This document shows positions 43,653-50,738 of a stretch of 61,563 nt of DNA, piece by piece. The notes beneath the pieces were generated by a model. The model saw nothing but the letters and a program-made list of their open reading frames with translations, searched no databases and was not told the DNA's origin. This stretch comes from Ruminococcus sp. Lineage in GTDB: Bacteria > Bacillota > Clostridia > Oscillospirales > Acutalibacteraceae. Position 1 is the stretch's first letter; each line of letters opens with the position of its first letter. The translations under genes were made by a program, and so were the position numbers. The stretch covers positions 1 to 61,563 of the forward strand of contig JAFTYK010000019.1 of NCBI GenBank assembly GCA_017464765.1, in the 5' to 3' direction.

Positions 43653-45641
43653 ATGGCTAAACCTAAGAAAAAACAAGAATATGGCAATGAGAGTATCGTG
43701 ACCCTTAAAGGCGCCGATAGAGTACGTAAACGTCCTGCTGTTATTTTCGGTTCCGATGGTATCGAGGGATGTCAGCACTCTGTTTTCGAAATTTTGTCTA
43801 ACTCTATCGACGAAGCTAGAGAAGGTTATGGTAAGCTTATTTCTGTAACTCGTTATTCTAACGGTAGCGTTGAGATTGAAGACCATGGACGCGGTATTCC
43901 TGTTGATTACAATAAAAACGAAGAACGCTATAACTGGGAGCTTGTATTCTGTGAGCTTTATGCTGGCGGTAAGTATAATAACAATGAGGGAAACAACTAC
44001 GAGTATTCCTTAGGTCTCAACGGTCTGGGTCTTTGTTCAACACAGTATTCTTCTGAGTATATGGATGTTGATATTAGAAGAGATGGCAAACGCTATACTC
44101 TTCACTTTGAAAAGGGCGAGAATGTCGGAGGACTAAAAGTCGAAGATTATGCTAAAAAGGATACAGGCTCAAAAATTACTTGGAAACCTGATTTAGAGGT
44201 TTTCACCGATATTGATATTCAACCTGAGTATTTTACTGATGTTCTCAAAAGACAGGCTATTGTTAATGCAGGTATAAAATTTGTTTTCCGTAATCAGGTG
44301 GGAAGATCTTTTGAAACACAGGAATTCTTATATGATAATGGCATCGAAGATCACGTTAAAGAACTTGTTGGTGAAACAGGCTTAACAACCGTACAGACCT
44401 GGCAAACAGAGCGAAAAGTTCGAGATAGAGCTGATAAAGACGAGTACAAATGTAAAATCAATATTTCACTCGCTTTCTCTAATAAGGTAAATACAACCGA
44501 GTATTACCATAACTCAAGTTTCCTTGAACATGGTGGCGCCCCAGAGAAAGCCGTCAAAAATGCTTTCGTCTATATGATAGACAACTACTTAAAACAGAAC
44601 AATAAATATACTAAGAGCGAAGGAAAAATTACATTCGCCGATGTTGAAGATTGCTTAATAATAGTTATTTCATCGTTCTCAAGTGTTACATCTTATGAGA
44701 ACCAAACTAAAAAGGCTATCACCAACAAAGGTATTCAGGACGCAATGACTGAGTTCTTGCGTAAACAGCTTGAGATTTATTTTATTGAGAATCCGCTGGA
44801 AGCTGAAAAAATCGGCGCTCAGGTACTTATCAATAAGCGTTCTCGTGAAGATGCGGAGAAAACTCGAGTTCGTATAAAGAAAAACTTAACCTCAAATATG
44901 GATATGACCAGCCGTGTCGCGAAGTTCGTTGACTGTCGTAGTCGTGACGTTAACGAACGCGAGTTGTTTATAGTGGAGGGTGACTCTGCGCTTGGTGCTT
45001 GTAAACAGGCGAGAAACCCGGATTTTCAGGCGATTATCCCAATCAGAGGTAAAATCCTCAACTGTCTGAAAGCGGATTATAATCGTATTTTTAAGTCTGA
45101 AATTATTACTGACCTTATCAAAGTTTTAGGCTGTGGTGTTCAGGTGAAATCAAAATCTAACAAGGATATAAGTAGCTTTGATATCAACAACCTTCGCTGG
45201 TCAAAAGTAATATTCTGTACTGATGCTGATGTTGACGGTTTCCAGATTAGAACGCTACTGCTTACTATGATATATCGTTTGACTCCTGATTTGATTGAAG
45301 CGGGCAAGGTGTTCATCGCTGAATCACCACTTTATGAAATTACAGCAGGGGATAAGGTTTATTTCGCTTATACTGAAGCTGAAAAAGAACAGTATATCGA
45401 AGAAATCGGTAACAAGAAGTTCACCGTTCAGCGAAGCAAAGGTCTTGGTGAAAACGAACCTGATATGATGAGTTTGACTACTATGAATCCATCTACTCGT
45501 CGACTTATCAAGGTTATGCCTGATGATATCGAAAAAACTGCTCAAATCTTTGATATCCTGCTCGGTGATAATCTTCAGGGCAGAAAGGACTTTATTGTTG
45601 AGAATGGTCCTGATTATACCGACAATCTAGATGTAAGCTAA
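43653..45641 (+). CDS. Type IIA topoisomerase subunit B (GyrB/ParE family, divergent)
   Basis: 662 aa. The GHKL ATPase has NSIDEA, DHGRGIPVD and GLNGLGLCSTQ. The TOPRIM domain has FIVEGDSALGACKQAR, IRGKILN and TDADVDGFQIRTLLL. It forms the ATPase/TOPRIM half of a topoisomerase with the next gene. Several signature positions differ from standard GyrB (for example EGDSALGAC in place of EGDSAGGSA), indicating a ParE-like or accessory clostridial lineage. The start ATG follows AGGTAAG. Whether it acts as topoisomerase IV or a dedicated second enzyme cannot be judged here. Confidence 0.88.
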   Translation: MAKPKKKQEYGNESIVTLKGADRVRKRPAVIFGSDGIEGCQHSVFEILSNSIDEAREGYGKLISVTRYSNGSVEIEDHGRGIPVDYNKNEERYNWELVFCELYAGGKYNNNEGNNYEYSLGLNGLGLCSTQYSSEYMDVDIRRDGKRYTLHFEKGENVGGLKVEDYAKKDTGSKITWKPDLEVFTDIDIQPEYFTDVLKRQAIVNAGIKFVFRNQVGRSFETQEFLYDNGIEDHVKELVGETGLTTVQTWQTERKVRDRADKDEYKCKINISLAFSNKVNTTEYYHNSSFLEHGGAPEKAVKNAFVYMIDNYLKQNNKYTKSEGKITFADVEDCLIIVISSFSSVTSYENQTKKAITNKGIQDAMTEFLRKQLEIYFIENPLEAEKIGAQVLINKRSREDAEKTRVRIKKNLTSNMDMTSRVAKFVDCRSRDVNERELFIVEGDSALGACKQARNPDFQAIIPIRGKILNCLKADYNRIFKSEIITDLIKVLGCGVQVKSKSNKDISSFDINNLRWSKVIFCTDADVDGFQIRTLLLTMIYRLTPDLIEAGKVFIAESPLYEITAGDKVYFAYTEAEKEQYIEEIGNKKFTVQRSKGLGENEPDMMSLTTMNPSTRRLIKVMPDDIEKTAQIFDILLGDNLQGRKDFIVENGPDYTDNLDVS

Positions 45642-45660
45642 AGATAATAGGTGAATATAT

Positions 45661-47901
45661 CTGGCTAGAAAAAAGAAAGAAAAAAATATCCAGGTAAAGC
45701 CGATAGCAAACGGTGTAATCACCGGTGCAGGTGATGTAGTTGAACAGAAAATAGCCGAAACTATTGAGGTCAACTATATGCCTTACGCTATGAGCGTAAT
45801 TATGTCACGTGCTATTCCTGAGATAGACGGCTTCAAGCCATCACACAGAAAGCTTCTCTATACAATGTATAAGATGGGGCTTCTCTCAGGCGCTCGTACA
45901 AAGTCAGCAAACATCGTAGGTGCTACAATGAAACTCAATCCTCATGGTGATGCGGCTATTTATGATACTATGGTGCGTTTGTCACGAGGATATGAAGCTT
46001 TGCTTCACCCTTACGTTGACTCAAAAGGTAACTTCGGTAAGTTTTACTCTCGTGATATGGCTTGGGCAGCATCACGATATACAGAAGCGAAACTCGATTC
46101 TCTGTGTAATGAACTGTTTAAAGATATTGACAAGGATACAGTAGATTTCGTGGATAACTACGATAATACTCAGAAAGAGCCAGTGCTTTTACCTGCTAGT
46201 TTTCCGTCAGTATTAGTTAACGCTAACACAGGTATAGCTGTTGGTATGGCATCAAATATCTGTTCATTCAATTTAAGAGAGATTTGTGAAACTACTGCGG
46301 CACTTATCCGCGACAATGATCACGATATCTTATCAACACTCCCTGCTCCTGATTTTTCAGGCGGAGCTCAGATTATTTATAACGAAGAAAATATGCGTGA
46401 AGTTTATCGTACAGGTAGAGGAGCTGTAAAAGTTCGCTCTATATATGCTTACGATAAATCTAACAACTGTATTGATATCACTAATATCCCGCCTACTACA
46501 ACGGTCGAGATTATCATCGAGAAGATTATCGACCTAGTAAAGGCAGGAAAAATTAAAGAAATCGCTGATATACGTGATGAAACGGGTTTAGACGGCTTAA
46601 AGATTACTATTGATTTAAAGCGTGGTACCGACCCTGATAAGCTTATGCTTAAACTCTTTAAGCTCACGACACTTGAAGACAGCTTCTCGTGTAACTTCAA
46701 CGTTCTTATTGGCGGCGTACCTATGGTTCTTGGTGTTAAAGAACTCTTGGAAGAGTGGATAGCGTTTCGTATTGAGTGTATCCGTCGCCGCACTTTTTAC
46801 GACCTGAACAAAAAGCGTGACAAACTCCATCTCTTGAAAGGTTTGGAACTAATTCTTTTAGATATTGACAAGGCTATTCGAATTGTTCGTGAAACAGACG
46901 AGGAATCTGAGGTTGTACCAAACCTTATGATTGGTTTTGGAATCGATGAAGTTCAAGCTGAGTACGTAGCAGAAATTAAACTGAGACACTTGAATCGTGA
47001 GTACATTTTAAAGCGTACTAAGGATATTGAAAAGCTTGTTGAAGAAATTGCCGAGCTAGAAGCGATTCTAGCTAGCAAAGGCAGAGTTAAAACCATCATC
47101 GTTAGAGAGCTTAAGGAAGTAGCGGAAAAATACGGCAAAGAGCGTAAATGCCCACTCCTTCATATTGATGACGCTCAGGCTGATGTTGATATTGCCGAGG
47201 AGATACCTGACTATCCTGTCCATTTATTCTTTACAAGAGATGGATATTTCAAAAAGATAACACCACTGTCTTTAAGAATGAGCGGCGAACAGAAGCTCAA
47301 GGATAACGACGAAATTGTAAATACTCTCGAAACGACTAATAACACTGACCTCTTGTTCTTTACAAACAAATGTCAGGTTTATAAAGCGAAAGTTCACGAA
47401 TTTGCCGACACTAAAGCGAGCGTTTATGGCGACTATATTCCTGCTAAACTGTCGATGGATGAGGGAGAGCAGGCGGTATTTATGCTTAACACTAAAGATT
47501 ACGAGGGATATCTTGTCTTTGCGTTTGAGAATGGTAAGGTCGCTAAAGTTCCTCTTAATGCCTACTGGACTAAAACCAACCGTAAAAAACTCATTAACGC
47601 TTATTCTGACAAGTCACCTCTTGCTGGTATAGGTTACTGTGCTGTTGATTGTGAATTCGTTCTTACTTCTTCGTCTGGCAGAAAACTTCTGCTCCATAGT
47701 GGTTCTATCAACGCTAAAGCATCTAAATCTACTCAGGGTGTAGCAGTTATGAAGCTTAAGAAAGGCCATCGTGTTATGGATATCATTCCTTATGTTGAAG
47801 GTACTTTCGCTAAACCTTCACGCTACCGCACACGTACTCTACCTGCACTCGGAGCGCTTCCTAGCGAAGAAGATGAGGCTCAACAGCTTTCAATTTTATA
47901 A
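45661..47901 (+). CDS. Type IIA topoisomerase subunit A (GyrA/ParC family), probable CTG start
   Basis: About 746 aa. The breakage-reunion domain has YAMSVIMSRAIPEIDGFKPSHRK and the catalytic Tyr in AASRYTEAKL. A short C-terminal beta-propeller region ends in an acidic tail. The first in-frame ATG (45778) would start at MPYAMSV and cut off the conserved N-terminal helix. The frame continues upstream to a TGA at 45652, with no ATG, GTG or TTG. CTG at 45661 lies 7 bases after AGGTGA (45648-45653) and gives a basic N-terminus LARKKKEKN. It is paired with the preceding subunit B gene. Confidence 0.85.
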   Translation: MARKKKEKNIQVKPIANGVITGAGDVVEQKIAETIEVNYMPYAMSVIMSRAIPEIDGFKPSHRKLLYTMYKMGLLSGARTKSANIVGATMKLNPHGDAAIYDTMVRLSRGYEALLHPYVDSKGNFGKFYSRDMAWAASRYTEAKLDSLCNELFKDIDKDTVDFVDNYDNTQKEPVLLPASFPSVLVNANTGIAVGMASNICSFNLREICETTAALIRDNDHDILSTLPAPDFSGGAQIIYNEENMREVYRTGRGAVKVRSIYAYDKSNNCIDITNIPPTTTVEIIIEKIIDLVKAGKIKEIADIRDETGLDGLKITIDLKRGTDPDKLMLKLFKLTTLEDSFSCNFNVLIGGVPMVLGVKELLEEWIAFRIECIRRRTFYDLNKKRDKLHLLKGLELILLDIDKAIRIVRETDEESEVVPNLMIGFGIDEVQAEYVAEIKLRHLNREYILKRTKDIEKLVEEIAELEAILASKGRVKTIIVRELKEVAEKYGKERKCPLLHIDDAQADVDIAEEIPDYPVHLFFTRDGYFKKITPLSLRMSGEQKLKDNDEIVNTLETTNNTDLLFFTNKCQVYKAKVHEFADTKASVYGDYIPAKLSMDEGEQAVFMLNTKDYEGYLVFAFENGKVAKVPLNAYWTKTNRKKLINAYSDKSPLAGIGYCAVDCEFVLTSSSGRKLLLHSGSINAKASKSTQGVAVMKLKKGHRVMDIIPYVEGTFAKPSRYRTRTLPALGALPSEEDEAQQLSIL

Positions 47902-47914
47902 TTAAAAATAATGC

Positions 47915-47943
47915 TTGCATTATATAAACTTCTGTGTTATTAT
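47915..47943 (+). promoter_or_regulatory. Putative sigma-A promoter of secG
   Basis: TTGCAT (47915-47920), 17-base spacer, TATTAT (47938-47943), about 50 bases ahead of the secG start. Confidence 0.6.
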
Positions 47944-47993
47944 TAACTAGTTATTAAAGAACTTCATTACTTTTGTACGAAAGGAAGATAAAT

Positions 47994-48242
47994 ATGTCAG
48001 TATGGGGTTATATCTTAGGTGCTTTACTTATCCTTGCATCTTTGGTTATGATTATCGTTATTATTCTTCAGGAAGGTAATACTCAGGGCCTCGGCGTTGT
48101 TTCCGGTGGTGCTGATACATTCTTCTCTAAGAATAAGGCTCGTTCAATCGACGCAATGCTCGCTAAAGCTACAAAGTGGGTAGCTCTTGGCTTTGTTGCT
48201 GTTGTACTTGCCCTCAATATTATTGCTTTCTTTGCAGCATAA
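47994..48242 (+). CDS. secG: SecG, preprotein translocase subunit
   Basis: About 82 aa with two membrane helices. The loop has VIILQEGNTQGLGVVSGGADTFFSKNKA, the SecG signature (QEG...GG..D.FF). It supports SecYEG-mediated export in the membrane. AAGGAAG at 47981-47987 favours ATG 47994 over an in-frame ATG at 47973 that precedes it. Confidence 0.92.
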   Translation: MSVWGYILGALLILASLVMIIVIILQEGNTQGLGVVSGGADTFFSKNKARSIDAMLAKATKWVALGFVAVVLALNIIAFFAA

Positions 48243-48267
48243 TTTTGAATACTTAACTCATAAAATT

Positions 48268-48296
48268 GACTATCGGTTTAACCGATAGTCTTTTTT
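48268..48296 (+). terminator. Terminator after secG
   Basis: GACTATCGGT (48268-48277) and ACCGATAGTC (48281-48290), loop TTA, followed by six T's. Confidence 0.93.
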
Positions 48297-48311
48297 GTTT
48301 GGGGATAAAGT

Positions 48312-48566
48312 ATGATAAGGTTGTTGATTTTTTCAATAGGTTCTTTTATTGTTTTTTCTATTTTTCATTTTGTTGGCAAAAAGAAAAAGCCCTGTAAAAG
48401 GGCTTTAGTTTCAATACTATGTGGACCGTTGGTTTTGATTCTTGTGAACGTGTTATCAAATTACACTAATGTTTTAGTTCCTCTTTCTGAACTATCATTT
48501 ATGACTTCGATAGCGGGCGGTATCCCAGGTGTGACACTTTTAATTTTGACTTCAGTTTTACTGTAA
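48312..48566 (+). CDS. BofA-like small membrane protein (pro-sigma-K processing inhibitor family)
   Basis: 84 aa with about three hydrophobic segments. The pattern VGKKKKPCKRAL, LVNVLSN and, near the end, SIAGGIPGVTLLIL matches BofA-family proteins (K-P-K loop, LVN, GxPGVxLL). BofA holds SpoIVFB inactive until SpoIVB relieves it, and both those partners are in this window. A GGGGAT site precedes the ATG weakly. It lies right after the secG terminator with no clear promoter of its own. A 7-bp hairpin (48386-48406) lies inside its coding part. Assignment rests on short motifs. Confidence 0.62.
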   Translation: MIRLLIFSIGSFIVFSIFHFVGKKKKPCKRALVSILCGPLVLILVNVLSNYTNVLVPLSELSFMTSIAGGIPGVTLLILTSVLL

Positions 48567-49163
48567 TTACAGTATAGAGTTCAAATCTTTCAGAGCCTCA
48601 GTAACCGCACCTTTATTTCTTGTGAGCATAGCGATAATTGTGTTGTAGAATTGTTGAGGATTTTTGTGGAAGTTCTTTCTTACAATTCTTGCTTGATTTA
48701 TATCCGGAACATAAAGTGTGAATTTAAGCAAATCCATATCGCCACCTGAAATAGAACAAGTAACATTATAGCCATTATCAACTTTTGTGATAGTTACAAC
48801 GTTTTCCTTTTCTATGCGTTCTTTTTCTAAGAGCGAAAGTGTACATTCACAGGCCTTTTCTTTGACAGTGTAGGCAAGAGTGTCTTCGAGTTGTCTTGCA
48901 ATAAGTTTACCTGAGTCAGTAATAAAGTAAAGCTTTTTTTCTTCGTCAACAAGCTCAAGATTTTTGCTTTTACATAGGTCATCGAAGCTCGAGCTGCACT
49001 CGAAGTAGTTAGCAAGTCCCTTTTGTTGAAGCGCTGTAACAATAGTTTCTTTCTTCATAGGGACAGAAACCCTATCGAATATATAACAGATAAGAGTTCT
49101 AATCTCTGTTTTACTTCTAACACCGCCTAAGCTGATGCCTTCATCAAAAGTGTCAAATGCCAT
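48567..49163 (-). CDS. DUF4364 family protein
   Basis: About 198 aa, soluble. The N-terminus, VRSKTEIRTLICYIFDRVSVPM, with a following helical segment looks like a winged-helix fold, as in clostridial DUF4364 proteins, and the C-terminus KNPQQFYNTIIAMLTRNK is typical of the family. The role is not known; a DNA-binding regulator is a reasonable guess. AAAGGTGGTG upstream supports the start at 49163 over an earlier in-frame ATG at 49208. Its stop abuts the stop of the BofA-like gene. Confidence 0.78.
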   Translation of the reverse strand: MAFDTFDEGISLGGVRSKTEIRTLICYIFDRVSVPMKKETIVTALQQKGLANYFECSSSFDDLCKSKNLELVDEEKKLYFITDSGKLIARQLEDTLAYTVKEKACECTLSLLEKERIEKENVVTITKVDNGYNVTCSISGGDMDLLKFTLYVPDINQARIVRKNFHKNPQQFYNTIIAMLTRNKGAVTEALKDLNSIL

Positions 49164-49191
49164 ATTCACACCACCTTTTCTATATGTGTTT

Positions 49192-49219
49192 ATTATACCA
49201 CATAGCACATAAAAGTCAA
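49192..49219 (-). promoter_or_regulatory. Putative sigma-A promoter of the DUF4364 gene
   Basis: On the minus strand: TTGACT (49214-49219), 16-base spacer, TATAAT (49192-49197). Confidence 0.65.
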
Positions 49220-49267
49220 AGAAAATGAATTTGACAAAAATTTAACATATTCTTAATCGAAACTACA

Positions 49268-49296
49268 TTGACGATTAATTTAAGTGGTGATATAAT
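49268..49296 (+). promoter_or_regulatory. Putative sigma-A promoter of the nfeD-SPFH operon
   Basis: TTGACG (49268-49273), 17-base spacer, TATAAT (49291-49296), 21 bases before the start at 49318. Confidence 0.7.
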
Positions 49297-49317
49297 TTCC
49301 TCAAGGAGATGAGAATT

Positions 49318-49743
49318 ATGTCGATATTTTGGCTAATACTAGCAGTAGTTATGTTTGTTTTAGAAGCTACCACAGCACAGCTAGTTTCTATCTGGTTTGC
49401 TTTGGGAGCAGTCGGCGGATGTATCACTTCTCTTTTCACAGATGTTTTGTGGATACAGATTGTTGTCGCTGTTTTGGTAACATTGATTACCTTACTTGTT
49501 ACAAGACCCCTTGCTAAACGTTTAACACAGGTGAAACTCACACATACTAATTCTGATAAATACATCGGTAAAGATGGTGTTGTGACTATCGCTATCGATA
49601 ACGTTTCTGCCACAGGTCAGGTAAAGGTAGGTTACAGTGTATGGAGTGCCAAGAGTGCCGACGGAAATGTAATTGAAAAAGACAGTAAACTCGTAGTCAA
49701 AGCTATTGAGGGAGCTAAACTCGTAGTTGAAACTGTGAAATAA
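49318..49743 (+). CDS. NfeD-like membrane protein
   Basis: About 141 aa. Two to three N-terminal membrane helices (FWLILAVVMFVLEATTAQLVSIWFALGA) are followed by a small OB-fold-like domain with YIGKDGVVTIAIDN and GQVKVGYSVWSA. NfeD proteins partner with SPFH/flotillin-like proteins in membrane microdomains. The SPFH gene follows after 30 bases, fitting the usual pair. AAGGAG (49303-49308) touches an ATG at 49309, so ATG 49318 is preferred. Confidence 0.87.
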   Translation: MSIFWLILAVVMFVLEATTAQLVSIWFALGAVGGCITSLFTDVLWIQIVVAVLVTLITLLVTRPLAKRLTQVKLTHTNSDKYIGKDGVVTIAIDNVSATGQVKVGYSVWSAKSADGNVIEKDSKLVVKAIEGAKLVVETVK

Positions 49744-49773
49744 TCATTGGTATTTTAGAAAGGATGTATATAT

Positions 49774-50679
49774 ATGGAATTTATCATTATTATTGCATTA
49801 GTTTTATTTGTATTCTTGCTTGTTATCAGTAACATCAAAATCGTACCACAGGCTCATGCTTTTGTTATCGAACGACTTGGAGCATATCACGCAACATGGG
49901 GTACAGGTCTTCACCTGAAGATTCCATTCATTGACCGTATTGCTAAGAAAGTATCTTTAAAAGAACAGGTTGTTGACTTCCCGCCACAGCCGGTTATCAC
50001 ACGAGATAACGTTACAATGCAGATTGATACTGTAGTTTACTACGAAATCACTGACCCTAAACTTTACACATATGGTGTTGAACGTCCACTTTCAGCTATT
50101 GAAAACTTAACTGCAACAACACTCAGAAATATCATTGGTGATCTTGAGCTTGATAACACACTCACTTCCCGTGATACTATCAACGATAAAATTAGAATCA
50201 TCTTAGACGAAGCTACTGATGCTTGGGGTATTAAAGTAATCCGTGTTGAGCTTAAGAACATTTTACCTCCACGCGAGATTCAGGATGCCATGGAAAAGCA
50301 GATGAAGGCTGAGCGTGAAAGACGTGCTAGAATCCTCGATGCAGAGGGTGAAAAGCGTAGTCAGATTCTCGTTGCTGAGGGTCTCAAAGAGTCTACAATC
50401 CTCAAAGCTGATGCTGTAAAAGAATCTAAAATCAGAGAGGCTGAAGGTGAAGCTCAGGCTATTTTAGCTGTTCAGCAGGCTTACGCTGATGCTCTCAAGA
50501 TGCTCAACGAAGCAGCTCCAACTGATAAGGTTATCGCTCTAAAGAGCCTTGAGTCACTCCAGAAAGTCGCTGATGGTAAGGCTACAAAGATATTTATTCC
50601 ATCAGAACTTCAGGGTTTAGCTACTATGGCTACAACGGTTAAAGAAGTTTTCTCTACAGATACACCAAAAGCTGAATAA
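49774..50679 (+). CDS. SPFH/band-7 domain protein (stomatin/QmcA-like)
   Basis: 301 aa. An N-terminal membrane anchor of about 20 residues is followed by the SPFH domain (FVIERLGAYHATWGTGLHLKIPFIDRI) and a helical region (EKQMKAERERRARILDAEGEKR) with repeated Glu/Ala heptads typical of stomatin-like oligomers. It forms membrane-bound rings or patches and is paired with NfeD. The distal part (KSLESLQKVADGKATKIFIPSEL) is characteristic of the bacterial subfamily. Confidence 0.92.
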   Translation: MEFIIIIALVLFVFLLVISNIKIVPQAHAFVIERLGAYHATWGTGLHLKIPFIDRIAKKVSLKEQVVDFPPQPVITRDNVTMQIDTVVYYEITDPKLYTYGVERPLSAIENLTATTLRNIIGDLELDNTLTSRDTINDKIRIILDEATDAWGIKVIRVELKNILPPREIQDAMEKQMKAERERRARILDAEGEKRSQILVAEGLKESTILKADAVKESKIREAEGEAQAILAVQQAYADALKMLNEAAPTDKVIALKSLESLQKVADGKATKIFIPSELQGLATMATTVKEVFSTDTPKAE

Positions 50680-50697
50680 TTAACTACTGCAAAACTA

Positions 50698-50727
50698 AAG
50701 GCTGTGTGCAATTTTGCACACAGCCTT
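50698..50727. terminator. Bidirectional terminator between SPFH gene and copper ATPase
   Basis: AAGGCTGTGTGCA (50698-50710) and TGCACACAGCCTT (50715-50727), perfect 13-base stem between convergent genes. Confidence 0.92.
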
Positions 50728-50738
50728 CTTATTTTCTA

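Noticed and set aside
45778-47901. ATG at 45778 as start of the GyrA-like subunit
   Set aside because: It would remove the conserved helix before YAMSV, and it lacks a ribosome site.
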